64,000 nucleotides of DNA, from assembly GCF_030815865.1 (NCBI RefSeq), contig NZ_JAUSXI010000001.1:2418001-2482000 (forward strand), in the 5' to 3' direction. The position numbers and the translations under genes are program-made. Under the pieces are notes generated by a model. The model was not told where the DNA came from and made no database searches. It was given only the letters and a program-made list of their open reading frames with translations. This DNA is from Arthrobacter globiformis. Lineage in GTDB: Bacteria > Actinomycetota > Actinomycetes > Actinomycetales > Micrococcaceae. Positions 49,544 to 58,963 of the stretch are shown piece after piece (position 1 is the first letter of the stretch; each line of letters starts with the position of its first letter).

Positions 49544-52500
49544 GTGAATCCCAGTATGAACGGCCCACAGGTATTGGAACTTCGCGTCCACGGGATCAAG
49601 AACACAGCGCCACACGTTTTATTGGACTGCGATGTCGACGCAATTGAGCCAGTGGGTGATAGCGATTCACTCAGCGGATTTTGGAAAGAAAAAGCTCCGG
49701 CGACAAATGCCCCGACCCGGGTTGAAGCCTACAGTTGGGGAAAGGCAGCAAGAACTTCTCCGGCATCGTCCTTTCTTAAGGGCGTCGGACGTGTGGTTGG
49801 GCAGGCGCTTTGGTTTCTCGTGGTCCCGTTCGCACTGGCTAACGCAGCTTACTGGGCGAGGAAATTGCCCGACGGCGGCGCTTCGGAAAGACCGCTAGCG
49901 GCTGGGACCGGCGCTGGAACAGTCAGGCTCTTTGCGCTGTTTCTTAGCCTCGTATTCACAACGACTTTTTGCACAGTTGCGTTCGGGCTCCTGGCAGTGG
50001 AATGCTTCCCAGCCACACAGGAGCAGCCAACACCAACCGCCATGTGCAAGCAACTGCCTGAAGCATTCGACTTCCTGACCGGGTGGTCACGGGGCCAGCG
50101 ACTGGCTATGTTCACTCTCCTGCCGATTGCAGCCATTCTGGCTGCGTTCGTCACGGCGAAGCTGGCCACCGTTAGAAATCTTGCGCCTCAGAGGGTGAAA
50201 TGGAACGAAGAACCTGCAACAGGGGATGGTGGCCGCGAGGCCACAGACCCGTTCTTGGCTTCGCCGGGTTTATGGACCCGCCCCCACATCTCGTCTGCAA
50301 CTGGCAGGGTCCACATATCCGCTTGCCTTGCTTTGATCTGCGTTTTGCTCCTGTCAGACAGTCTCGGGGCGCTATGGCCGCCCGATTGCCAAACCGCGCC
50401 TAGGATGCTCAGCCCCGAATGCATTCAGCAAATGTGGCCGGAGGTGGGCCAGAGTGGCCCGGTGGCACCACTCTTAGCCCTAGCGATCCTTGTTTTGCTC
50501 GTGTCAGTGTTCGGGGTCGCATTATTTTCCTCCGAGACGCGTGCCCCGGCGAACAGTGAAGCAGAAGAAAAGTGGTCTAAGCGCCTTTTGATCAGCGCAG
50601 TGATCCTGATGCCCGTGACTGCTGCTCCGCTGGTTTTCGTTGCCATGCCGGAGGCTGTACCGAATCGTGCCTTCGCAGGAACGTCAGTTGCTTCGCTCCT
50701 CCTGCTGACGGCACTGACGATCTTGGCCGTTTCCGGGCTGTTCATGCGCCGAGGGCGTGCCTTCCATCTTGCATCGGTAAGCGGAGCCTTGATCTCTCTG
50801 GTGCTTATCCTGTGGGCGCTTGGCATGTTTGAGGACTGGGTATTACTCATCGCGGCAGCAATAACCTCTGTCCTCCTCATCTTTTACTACCGCTTGAACA
50901 TCCTCGGAAAGGACAGGAAGGCGGTCCTGCGCGATGCGAAGAAGGAGGGGTGGGACGGTCGGGGTCCAGGTATATTCATGTTCGCTGCCATCCTCGTCGC
51001 CTATTTCTTGTCCAGTGCGCTGGTGTTGGGAACCAGGAGTCTTCTGGAGTGGCCGATGAGAAAGGAACTCCCTGCCGAACTAAAGGAATTATGGCGCGGC
51101 GCGGGTGGTTCCGAGGTGAATCTTTCCGAGTCCTTGCAAGTTCCCCCCGTATACGCGGCAATAGGCGGACTGCTTCTTTTTGGGATTCTCCTTGCCCTTC
51201 TGGGGATGCTGCCTGCCTGCTGGTGGCTGATATCCGAACGTGGGCTCTCACCCATGAGACCTCCACCCAGCGCGGAACCGCTGCCTCGTCAGCCCCCCAC
51301 CTACTACAACGACATAGATGTGGAACCTGGCGCCACGGAACCTGGATCCCAGCGTCAGGATATGACCTACCGGCGGCGTCGGCTCTCAGCGGCGACCCAG
51401 CGCGGCGAAGCGGCGTTCGGACTTCTCACTCTGTTGACATGGGTCGCCGTCGTTCTCGCGGTTGCCGCCAGCGCACTCCAAAACGGTCAAGAAGCTAACA
51501 CGACGGGCATTCGCACCTTTCTGAAACCTTATGCAGACTTGATTCAGGACGATTTCGCCGAATGGGGCGTCATCCTTGCGGCGACGCTCATCCTCGGCTT
51601 TATGGTGAAGAACGCCGCAACTTCCGCAGACGATAGGCCACTCGCAGTCCTTTGGGACATTATGTGTTTCCTCCCAAATGCCGCCCACCCCTTTGGAGCT
51701 CCCAGTTACTCAAACCGCGTGGTACCAGAGCTCGCACGGCGGATGCATGACTGGCTCCAGAATCCATCCTCCAGTGGGGGACCTTCAAAGGTTCTCCTGT
51801 CGGCCCACAGCCTTGGCGCAGTGCTGGCTATCGCCGCAATTTTCCATCTCAAGGCATGCAAACCAGACGTGGACTTCACGCGAGTCCGGCTGCTCACATA
51901 CGGCGTGCAGCTTCGGTCATATTTCGGCAGATTTTTTCCAGAGTTGTTCGGACCACAAGTCTTGGGGACCATACCCACCCGCGGGCCGAGCTTGTTCAGC
52001 ATAGATCCATGGAAGAAGGCCAGGCAGAACGAGGGAGCAGATCCATCGTTGGACGGATTCACACTGGTGCACCTCTTGGGCGGTGTCGTGTCAGCCGGAC
52101 CAACATCATCGACGATCTCCACGTCGCCGGTATGGAAGAACATTTGGCGCCGAACTGACTATCTGGGCTTTCCTGCCTACGCACATTCTGAAAACTGCAT
52201 AGACGAATACGCTGACGAAACCGAGCCTCGATGTTCACAGTTCAAAGTGGCGACCCATGGCAATTACACCGCGACGACTACGTACTTAGAGGTCCGGGAC
52301 CAAATGCTGTCAGATTGGCCTTTGATGCTCTCCTGGGAGCAGGTCAAGGAGATCCTGAACCTTGAGTTGCCGGTTATCGACGGCCTGGTGGAAAGCGGTG
52401 AGCTGAGGGCAGCGGGGTTTGACGGCCAGAAGATCCGGCGCGTACGGGCAGACGATGTCGAGGCGTACATGGACAAGGCCAGCGCGAAGAACGCAGAGAG

Positions 52501-52549
52501 CATCACGTCGGGCCATTCGGAAACCGAGACTCCCACAGACAGCAAATAA
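49544..52549 (+). CDS. multi-pass membrane alpha/beta-hydrolase-like protein with C-terminal excisionase-type HTH
   Basis: A 1001-aa protein from the GTG at 49544, which follows AAGGAGG. The N-terminal VLELRVHGIKNTAPHVLLD and VEAYSWGKAA match a family of large actinobacterial integral membrane proteins. Roughly ten membrane helices follow between residues 80 and 700 (first WFLVVPFALANAAYWA). Residues around 756 contain SAHSLGAVLAIAA, a GxSxG-like nucleophile elbow (Ala in the first place), as in lipases or esterases. Unusually, residues about 925-980 form an HTH_17/MerR-like unit: LSWEQVKEILNLELPVIDGL followed by IRRVRADDVEAYMDK. Function unknown; a membrane-acting esterase in a conflict locus is an inference. 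Confidence 0.72.
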   Translation: MNPSMNGPQVLELRVHGIKNTAPHVLLDCDVDAIEPVGDSDSLSGFWKEKAPATNAPTRVEAYSWGKAARTSPASSFLKGVGRVVGQALWFLVVPFALANAAYWARKLPDGGASERPLAAGTGAGTVRLFALFLSLVFTTTFCTVAFGLLAVECFPATQEQPTPTAMCKQLPEAFDFLTGWSRGQRLAMFTLLPIAAILAAFVTAKLATVRNLAPQRVKWNEEPATGDGGREATDPFLASPGLWTRPHISSATGRVHISACLALICVLLLSDSLGALWPPDCQTAPRMLSPECIQQMWPEVGQSGPVAPLLALAILVLLVSVFGVALFSSETRAPANSEAEEKWSKRLLISAVILMPVTAAPLVFVAMPEAVPNRAFAGTSVASLLLLTALTILAVSGLFMRRGRAFHLASVSGALISLVLILWALGMFEDWVLLIAAAITSVLLIFYYRLNILGKDRKAVLRDAKKEGWDGRGPGIFMFAAILVAYFLSSALVLGTRSLLEWPMRKELPAELKELWRGAGGSEVNLSESLQVPPVYAAIGGLLLFGILLALLGMLPACWWLISERGLSPMRPPPSAEPLPRQPPTYYNDIDVEPGATEPGSQRQDMTYRRRRLSAATQRGEAAFGLLTLLTWVAVVLAVAASALQNGQEANTTGIRTFLKPYADLIQDDFAEWGVILAATLILGFMVKNAATSADDRPLAVLWDIMCFLPNAAHPFGAPSYSNRVVPELARRMHDWLQNPSSSGGPSKVLLSAHSLGAVLAIAAIFHLKACKPDVDFTRVRLLTYGVQLRSYFGRFFPELFGPQVLGTIPTRGPSLFSIDPWKKARQNEGADPSLDGFTLVHLLGGVVSAGPTSSTISTSPVWKNIWRRTDYLGFPAYAHSENCIDEYADETEPRCSQFKVATHGNYTATTTYLEVRDQMLSDWPLMLSWEQVKEILNLELPVIDGLVESGELRAAGFDGQKIRRVRADDVEAYMDKASAKNAESITSGHSETETPTDSK

Positions 52550-52816
52550 ATCATCAAACGAAACTTAAGTCATCACACGAAACTGAAGACTCTCCCCGGC
52601 ACCCATACAGTGTGCCTGCATCTGGTCGTCCAGCAGCTTTGATCGGGATGTAGGAGCGTGCGCTCGATGCCATGACTTGGCGGCAGTGGGCATGCTTAGA
52701 GGTAGTGTTCAGCACCGCACTGGGCCCGGAGATGCTCTCGTCTGTCGAGGCAAGGTTGAAAGCCCGCGAGCTGGCGCACGAGGTTTCCCGTTCGCCATTT
52801 CACCCACACTCATAGG
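52550..52816. other. intergenic region beside IS end
   Basis: No gene is supported on either strand. ATCATCAAACGAAACT and CATCACACGAAACT form a short imperfect direct repeat at about 52552-52584, just after the stop of the membrane protein gene. The right side abuts the ISL3-type terminal repeat. Confidence 0.4.
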
Positions 52817-53151
52817 GGCTCTTCACGGTTCATGGGGAAACGGGTCCCTGGAATGGAGTGTCAGGCCGCCGTCCGGACGGCACTTCTCAAGAGGATAACT
52901 GATTTGTAGTTGCGGTACCCGCGGGCCGTTCGCTTGATGTTCTTGATAGCGGTGTTGTTGGCCTCGACCCCGGCGACCTTCGCGATCGATTCGTTGGCTA
53001 ACCCCTCCGCGGCCATCAACAGAACCTGAGCCCTTTGAACCTCGCGGTGGGATGCCGTCCGCGACTTCGACAACACCTCTAGGGCAGCACGTTGACCATC
53101 AGAAACCACCAATGCAGGAGCCGGGTTCGTCATATCCCCAGTTAACGACAC
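52817..53151 (-). mobile_element. IS remnant: ISL3 end fused to an IS630-type transposase start
   Basis: GGCTCTTCACGGTTCATG at 52817 matches the usual GGCTCTTC start of ISL3-family terminal repeats. Directly inside it, the minus strand encodes the C-terminal end of an ISL3 transposase (NNTAIKNIKRTARGYRNYKS, about residues 65-84). This is joined in frame to an N-terminal HTH part typical of IS630-like transposases (SHREVQRAQVLLMAAEGLAN, residues 35-54). The resulting 96-aa frame (52861-53151) is a chimera and not a working transposase. No second end or target duplication was found. Confidence 0.75.
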
Positions 53152-53241
53152 ACCAGCAAGCTATTTTCGAGACACGCCACTAGTACGTGACCATCGCCCA
53201 TTCCAAGCGACCACGTCCGAAGACTGCCTATTACTCTGCAT

Positions 53242-54153
53242 TCAGGAGGATGGAATCAGGTCATCGACTCCTTGGTCATACCTAAACGTTATGTCCCTAA
53301 TAGTGCCGGCCGCGCAACTGGGGATGCAGTTGTTTTGGGACAGGATGATCATAAAGTCCGGGCTTGACCCGAACCTGACCTTCGCGTTGTAGAACCGGCC
53401 GCCGTAGCTTCTGGGGAAGGAGTCTGTCCCGAAGTCTTCGATTCCCTCCTTAGTGGCCTTCAGCACAATGACGCCGTTGTGACGTCCGGGGTTGTAGGTG
53501 ATGAACATGAAGCCCCCGGCGCTTTTGCCTTCTATCCCTAGTTCGTACAGCATGTCGTTGATTGCCTTGTCGTAGAACAGGTGGCTGTCGCTCTGGGCGA
53601 CGATGCGGTATCCCGATTTGGAGTCGTTTGAAGTGGGAAGTGGTCCCTCGGCGTAGGTCTCCAGTCTGACCTGACCCCATGTGGGGTGGGTGAAGCTCAG
53701 TGCGCCCGTGACTCTGCAGGCAGGGCATCCTGCGTTGTCGGACGGACTCGGGGCCGGGCTGTGCCGGGAAGTATCGGAGACGAGTTGAGCGAAGAGCTCA
53801 GCACCGGAGGTCTGCCATGCCGAGGGCAGGGTGTCAGCGAGTTGGGCTCGGAAGTAAGAGTCGGTGCAAGCAGCAAGGGGCGCGATGGCCGCCTGAGCCT
53901 GGCTACGTGAGGGGTTCTGGGTCAGGCTCTTAGCGTGAAGGAGTGCAGGCGCTCCGGCTGAAAGGTCTTCCTTCAGTCTCTTGGCGTCGATGGTGGCGTC
54001 GGTGCAGCTCGCTACCCATCTGCCTAGAAGTGCTGTGGGAGCAGGAGAGACCGAGCTGCTGGTAGTCGCAGTCTCCGTTTGAGTCGGGCCCGCACAGCTG
54101 ATGGTCACTGTCGCAAGAATGCCCATCAGGGCTAGGCGGATGAGTTTTCTCAT
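53242..54153 (-). CDS. lipoprotein of unknown function
   Basis: A 303-aa secreted protein. The signal peptide MRKLIRLALMGILATVTISC has a lipobox-type ending followed by a Thr/Ser-rich tether. The mature part has a CTDATIDAKRLK segment, CPACRVTGA, and a final domain NNCIPSCAAGTIRDI with several Cys that may form disulfides. No family is recognised. It is 52 bp downstream of the Lon-like/propeller gene and is the last gene of that leftward unit, so an extracytoplasmic partner of the same system is likely. Confidence 0.75.
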   Translation of the reverse strand: MRKLIRLALMGILATVTISCAGPTQTETATTSSSVSPAPTALLGRWVASCTDATIDAKRLKEDLSAGAPALLHAKSLTQNPSRSQAQAAIAPLAACTDSYFRAQLADTLPSAWQTSGAELFAQLVSDTSRHSPAPSPSDNAGCPACRVTGALSFTHPTWGQVRLETYAEGPLPTSNDSKSGYRIVAQSDSHLFYDKAINDMLYELGIEGKSAGGFMFITYNPGRHNGVIVLKATKEGIEDFGTDSFPRSYGGRFYNAKVRFGSSPDFMIILSQNNCIPSCAAGTIRDITFRYDQGVDDLIPSS

Positions 54154-54205
54154 TTCTTCTCTGTCTCTGAGATGGAGCGGGTATCTGGCCGGAGGATGTG
54201 CATCA

Positions 54206-57200
54206 TCAGTCTTGGTTGTGACATAAGGCGGGTCGTGGCGAGCTCAGCTGCAGGCTGGCCCACTCTCCAGCGGTGAGGTCGGAACCAGCTACCGCGCAAA
54301 GATAGTTTTCCCAAGTGTTTGACGAGAGATCCCACAGAGCGTATGTGGGGGCCTGCGGCTTGCCGGCGCTGCTCTTTTTCAGGCCGAGACCTACGAAAGT
54401 CTGGCCATCCGGTGCCCAGGCGCCCGTCACCGTGGCTCCCCTGTGCTGGTCGAACATGGGAGGTGCCGCCGGGATGAAGTCGCTCGTGCTGAGAATCTTC
54501 ACGGTCCCGTCCTGCTGGATGGCCGCCAAGAGCTTCCCGTCCGGGCTGGCGACAATGTCTCTGGTGGGCGCCGCCAGCTTGATGGACTGAAGTTCGCTGC
54601 CGTCCGACTCGCTTCGGATCACCATTGTCTGGGGGTCTTCGAGGACGGCGATTGAGTTCCTGCCGGCCAGTGGGGTGGCGGCGGCCGCGTTCGGGGCTGC
54701 CATACTCCAGCGGACGGAGAAGTCAGTAGTCGACAGCATTTGGAGGGTGATATCTCGGCCGTCGCTACTGAACGAGGTCCCGGACAGGAGGAGCAGGGAA
54801 GCTTCGTTCTGAGTTACGGCAAAGGCTCGGTTCGCGCTGCCGATCGACTTTGAAGCGATTGGTGTCATGTCGGGAAGACGGAACGACCTGACAGTGCCTG
54901 ACCGTATGTTGTACGCCAGAAGGAGGTTCTTGTCCTCGATCAGCTTGACTTGGGTGACGATGTCGGGGGTATCGAAGGGGGCAGCCGAATTTTCGCCGCT
55001 GAAGTCGATGATCTGGACGGGCTCCTGCTGGTCACGTTTCCACAGGACGAGCACGCCCTGCCTCTTCCGGTCGGACCCGGACTGGCCTGCTGCTGCCAGG
55101 TACTCTGCTCCCGCGTCGAGGTTGTTAACGTAGATTGGATCGGCACCGCGCGTGATGCGGTACGTGTCAGGCTCGCTCGTTGGTTGCGACGCAACACTGT
55201 TGGCCGACTTCGTCCGCTCGATAGTGGTCACTGCCATTGGGGACCTCGAGGCGTCTGCTGTGAACAGGCTTCCGTCGGGGGAGAAGGCAGCAGCTGACGC
55301 CCTTGTCCCGTTCGTGCCTTGCCCGGTTCTCTTTGGTCCGGGCCTGATATAGGTGATTCGCCCGCCGACATCGCCGACAGCCAGATAGCCGCCGGACATG
55401 GCCATGGATGTTAGGTGCCGGTCACCAGTACGGGTGAGCGTAAAGGACAGGGTCGACCCGTCGAACACGGGAGCGACAGTGAGCCCGTCAGAGCCAATGA
55501 TCGCGAGGCCGCCGTCGAATGCTAGATTGTTCGCCGTGAGCGCGATGCTCTGGGCATCGCTTACACCCACTGAAGGGACAGTCGTGGCTGTCTTGGTCAC
55601 GTAGTCCACGGAATAGAGTCCTTTGCTAGTTCCCGCGAGGATTTGTGTACCCGGCAGTGCCTCCACTGAGTAGATGGTTCCGCTGAGTGCGCCTTGGGGT
55701 GCGACCGTCGAAACCGCCAGGGGTTCGGTTCTAAGATCCAGGACTCGACCCTTGGAGGACGCCAGCGTGACTGTAGATCCTCCGGATTCGTAGGCGAGGT
55801 CATTCCCTGCCGTGGTGACGTTCTCGTCGTCTTCACCGGTCAAGGGGATACGCCCAAGCGTCCTTCCCGAGCCGCTGAATACTGTGGCTGATTTGTTCGA
55901 GATGAGCAGCACGTTATGGGTGGAGAGTGAGGTCTTGCTCGCGGCGACTACGTATACTCTCAGCTGCTCCCGAAGCTGCGCTACGTCCTGCAAAATAACT
56001 TTGGACAGGGATGGGGTTCCCGAAGTGAGGTCGTAGGTCTTGATCGTGTGGTCGTCCAGGACAACCAGAGTCGTCCCATCCGGACTGACCGCCAGGTCCT
56101 TCACACGGCTGTCTGCTTGGAACCTCCAGGACTCTACCTTGCCGTCGTTGTCGATCCTTAGGATGTTGTTATCGCCCGCGACGACGTACAGCCCACGCCC
56201 GAGGCTGTCCGTCCTAATGAGGCGGATTGCTTGATCGGCCACAGGCAGGGTAGCCACAATGTTAGGGTTTTCCGCGGCAACGTTGAAGACATTCTCGCGC
56301 GTCGCCACGCTGGAACCGAGCTTGTTAGCGGCGAGTGCATAAAGGGCGGCCTTTCTGGGGTCGGCGGCAAGTTGAGCCTGCGACTTGTTAATGAGGCTCT
56401 GGACGTCGGCGGCTACGCCGGCGCGCTGTACTTGGCCAGCCAAGGCGGCACCAGTGACCAGCATTCCGACGAACGCTGCAGCCAAGGCAAAGATGATGAT
56501 CCTGGCGGTCGGATTGGGCCGATTCCGCACGGCGCGAACCGTGCTTGCCAAGTCATCGGCGGGTGTGGCGGTCGCTGCCAGACGTGTCGCGATGGGTTCC
56601 GCGGTTTCCCTGTCGATTGCCGGGTAGACGATTCTTAGTCCACGTCCTTCCGCGGCCTTGAATTTGTTCTCGTAGCCTTCCACGGATGCCGGGCGTGCGT
56701 GCTCAATCCGTCCTGTCACTGCGCACAGCGGGTCGAGCTTCTTGAGCCTGAGCAGGGTCAAGGCCTTGCCGAGCCGAAAGGAGTCCAAGGCCACGAACCA
56801 CGCGAGCCCTAGTGAGTCGCCCGCGACCTGCTGTACTGGCTGACCTGTGGCGGCGTCTCTGATCTCCCAGATGAAGGAGCGCTTCGTTGTGTTCTCTGGG
56901 ACTAGCGCCCATGCGTTGGCGATCGCTCGTTGGAACGAATCGTCAGCAGCCAGGAAGGACATGGATTGTGGGTCCGGATGAAGTCCCGCGGGCCCGTCGG
57001 CTGTCTCGCTGACGATGAGGTAGCCTACGCTGCCGGCTGTTGTCTGATCGAATAGGACCGGCATCTCGACCTTACGCACAATTTTGATGTCTTGGCCGGC
57101 CAAACGTCGTGCAAGCAGGACAGTGAAATCGGCCGAGGGATTGCCGGGGCGGAGGAGTTCAATTTCACTGAGCACGCGGTCGAGCGGTGTCTCCGTCGGC

Positions 57201-57550
57201 AGCGCGAAGGGCTCATGCGATGCTGACGGGCTCGTGAGCCCGCATTGATTAAAGACGTCCAATGCGAGCCGTACTGACTCCTCAGTGAACCGATCGTCGG
57301 ATAGGGCGCGAGCGAGGCCAAGGACAGCTCTGGCTGTCGTCGTTGCTGTTACGGGCTCAATGCCGGTAGCAGATGGCCGAAGATGGCGCCTCTCGGCAGC
57401 GAAAGCATCCCAGTACGGCGTACGCTGCGCAAGCGCCGCAACGTCTCCCTCCCTGACCGCTGCGCGGCAGATGTTGACCCAACCCCTTTCCGGGAGGAGA
57501 AGCCGGGTGAGCAGCTGGTGGCGTTCCTCCCGGTCCTGGCCCGGTCTCAT
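54206..57550 (-). CDS. Lon-like peptidase domain, membrane helix and beta-propeller protein
   Basis: A 1114-aa protein; the ATG at 57550 overlaps the preceding stop (ATGA), and the longer frame to 57628 is rejected. Residues 1-160 are helical and unassigned. Residues about 165-312 resemble the S16 (Lon) peptidase domain: VAGDSLGLAWFVALDS with the expected nucleophile Ser246, CAVTGRIE (277-283) and VEGYENKFKAAEGRGL with Lys296 in the catalytic Lys position, then IVYPA. One membrane helix is at about 350-372. The exported or lumenal part is repetitive (SPDGTTLVVLDDHT, SPDGSLFTADA, SPDGKLLAAIQQDG), giving a WD40-like propeller. The peptidase call is from motif order only. Confidence 0.72.
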   Translation of the reverse strand: MRPGQDREERHQLLTRLLLPERGWVNICRAAVREGDVAALAQRTPYWDAFAAERRHLRPSATGIEPVTATTTARAVLGLARALSDDRFTEESVRLALDVFNQCGLTSPSASHEPFALPTETPLDRVLSEIELLRPGNPSADFTVLLARRLAGQDIKIVRKVEMPVLFDQTTAGSVGYLIVSETADGPAGLHPDPQSMSFLAADDSFQRAIANAWALVPENTTKRSFIWEIRDAATGQPVQQVAGDSLGLAWFVALDSFRLGKALTLLRLKKLDPLCAVTGRIEHARPASVEGYENKFKAAEGRGLRIVYPAIDRETAEPIATRLAATATPADDLASTVRAVRNRPNPTARIIIFALAAAFVGMLVTGAALAGQVQRAGVAADVQSLINKSQAQLAADPRKAALYALAANKLGSSVATRENVFNVAAENPNIVATLPVADQAIRLIRTDSLGRGLYVVAGDNNILRIDNDGKVESWRFQADSRVKDLAVSPDGTTLVVLDDHTIKTYDLTSGTPSLSKVILQDVAQLREQLRVYVVAASKTSLSTHNVLLISNKSATVFSGSGRTLGRIPLTGEDDENVTTAGNDLAYESGGSTVTLASSKGRVLDLRTEPLAVSTVAPQGALSGTIYSVEALPGTQILAGTSKGLYSVDYVTKTATTVPSVGVSDAQSIALTANNLAFDGGLAIIGSDGLTVAPVFDGSTLSFTLTRTGDRHLTSMAMSGGYLAVGDVGGRITYIRPGPKRTGQGTNGTRASAAAFSPDGSLFTADASRSPMAVTTIERTKSANSVASQPTSEPDTYRITRGADPIYVNNLDAGAEYLAAAGQSGSDRKRQGVLVLWKRDQQEPVQIIDFSGENSAAPFDTPDIVTQVKLIEDKNLLLAYNIRSGTVRSFRLPDMTPIASKSIGSANRAFAVTQNEASLLLLSGTSFSSDGRDITLQMLSTTDFSVRWSMAAPNAAAATPLAGRNSIAVLEDPQTMVIRSESDGSELQSIKLAAPTRDIVASPDGKLLAAIQQDGTVKILSTSDFIPAAPPMFDQHRGATVTGAWAPDGQTFVGLGLKKSSAGKPQAPTYALWDLSSNTWENYLCAVAGSDLTAGEWASLQLSSPRPALCHNQD

Positions 57551-58260
57551 GAGTTGTAGCGGAGGATCTTGGCCAGACTGTCGGAGAAGGCCGATCCCTT
57601 GGGGGCCTTCTCTGCGATCGACTTCCACGCTTCGAATGTTTCCGGTCCTGCACCAGCGATGCTCTCTGCGAGCAGACCCTCCGGGAGGGTAGACATGCCG
57701 GGAAAGTCTAGTCGGCTCAGATCGACGGACACGGTGAACTTGCTGGTTGCAAGCGGAACACTCAGATCGGAAACCACATATTCCGAGTCGTAGCCCGCGA
57801 AGGCCAACAGGTAGGTAACGTGGCCCACTTCCGTGGTGACTCGGACGCGAACTCCTGAGAGCGGTGGGTATTCGGTTGATAACGCATCGAGTGTGACATG
57901 CAAAGAAGTTCCTCGCCCATCGATGGTCCAGCTTGCGCCGATGGCACCTAACGCTACAGATCCCGTCTGCTCGGTGTGTTCGCTCTTTGCTGCCCGGACG
58001 TAGTCAGACTGGGTGAAGATGTCCACGAACCCGGAGGAGACCCCGACATTGTCGTCCGCGTCCGCCAAGACGAGGTTGTTCTGGGCGCGGGCAGGGAGGG
58101 TATGCGGGGGCGCCTGGTGCGCGGCAGCGGGGACGCGAGACTCCGGGATAGATTCATCCTGATGTTGCCGCAGTGACTTGCGGTGAACGGGACTCATCAG
58201 CAGAGCGTTGGCCAAGTCACCCCAGAAGGAATCACTGCGGACCCGTGGCTTACTGGACAC
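57547..58260 (-). CDS. hypothetical protein with a predicted beta-sandwich, coupled to the Lon-like gene
   Basis: A 237-aa protein. Residues 1-65 are polar and probably disordered. From about 75 it contains NLVLADADDNVGVSSGFVD and then a beta-rich domain (GASWTIDGRGTSLHVTLDAL, then YPPLSGVRVRVTTEVG) resembling a small Ig-like or carboxypeptidase-regulatory fold. The last 50 residues are helical (EAWKSIAEKAPKGSAFSD). Its stop overlaps the start of the Lon-like gene, and its own start overlaps the previous gene by 11 bp. No known family is recognised; an adaptor or substrate-presenting partner is possible. Confidence 0.72.
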   Translation of the reverse strand: MSSKPRVRSDSFWGDLANALLMSPVHRKSLRQHQDESIPESRVPAAAHQAPPHTLPARAQNNLVLADADDNVGVSSGFVDIFTQSDYVRAAKSEHTEQTGSVALGAIGASWTIDGRGTSLHVTLDALSTEYPPLSGVRVRVTTEVGHVTYLLAFAGYDSEYVVSDLSVPLATSKFTVSVDLSRLDFPGMSTLPEGLLAESIAGAGPETFEAWKSIAEKAPKGSAFSDSLAKILRYNS

Positions 58261-58567
58261 GGTGTTCCTCCTCCGCCTCGGTGAATTCGGGCATCAGTTT
58301 TCCGGCCAATAGGGAGAGCAGGAGCATAGCACTGATGCCTGCTGTGAAGTTCCCCGCCCTGCCCTCCATGCCCCAAGCGAATGCTCCCCCAAGGATTGAG
58401 AAAAAAATGCCAGCGATAATGTGGGCCAGAAAGAATCGCACATACTTGGTTTCGGTACGGGCGTGGTTAAGCCTGACGAAGTTGATGAGGAGGCGGCCTG
58501 CTCCGAGTGTGGCGCCACCGAGCATTCCCTGTAGCCATGTTTCCGTCAGCATGAAATCAATGTTCAT
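58250..58567 (-). CDS. small three-helix membrane protein
   Basis: A 105-aa protein with predicted membrane segments at about 14-32, 43-66 and 74-92 (MLGGATLGAGRLLINFV, LAHIIAGIFFSILGGAFAWG, GISAMLLLSLLAGKLMP) and an acidic tail. Its ATG overlaps the stop of the upstream gene. Small membrane proteins of this kind are common effectors or anchors in conflict systems (known theme), but no specific family is recognised here. Confidence 0.72.
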   Translation of the reverse strand: MNIDFMLTETWLQGMLGGATLGAGRLLINFVRLNHARTETKYVRFFLAHIIAGIFFSILGGAFAWGMEGRAGNFTAGISAMLLLSLLAGKLMPEFTEAEEEHRVQ

Positions 58568-58896
58568 CGTTCCCCGTATCCATACCGCCTGAGTGGTATC
58601 AGATTACAGGGCTCTTCCAGAATCCGGTCGGTGAGTATGCCTCTCCATTTTGGGTCTAGGTCCTGATCGTAAGTGTCCAGGGTGACCTCGATCTGGTCCA
58701 GCAGGCACCGTACGGCCAGCTCCTGCACCACGCAACTGGAGTAGGTCCATCCGGCCGCCAGTTTGGCGGTCATGTCCGCGGCTACGACCAGGAAACTCTG
58801 GGCGAACAGTCCGTTGTACTTTGGCGCGCGCCTACTACTGCGGAAGGCACAGAAAAGCCCAGCTTTACGTCCGCTATCAGCTTTTTGCCCTAGCAA
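58564..58896 (-). CDS. hypothetical 110-aa protein, first gene of the Lon-like unit
   Basis: A mostly helical protein with LFAQSFLVVAADMTAKLAAG, WTYSSCVVQELAVRCLLDQI and PKWRGILTDRILEEPC. It has a conserved-looking core but no family that can be named. The start at 58896 is uncertain; a start at the internal Met of ADMTAKL would leave about 70 residues. The stop overlaps the ATG of the three-helix protein, so genes 58896 to 54206 are four successive overlapping frames. Confidence 0.65.
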   Translation of the reverse strand: MLGQKADSGRKAGLFCAFRSSRRAPKYNGLFAQSFLVVAADMTAKLAAGWTYSSCVVQELAVRCLLDQIEVTLDTYDQDLDPKWRGILTDRILEEPCNLIPLRRYGYGER

Positions 58897-58963
58897 AGGA
58901 TGCGATGGAAAGGGGAAGGGCCTAGACGGTTTCCTTGTGAACGTGAGTGACTTTGAGGTTCGA

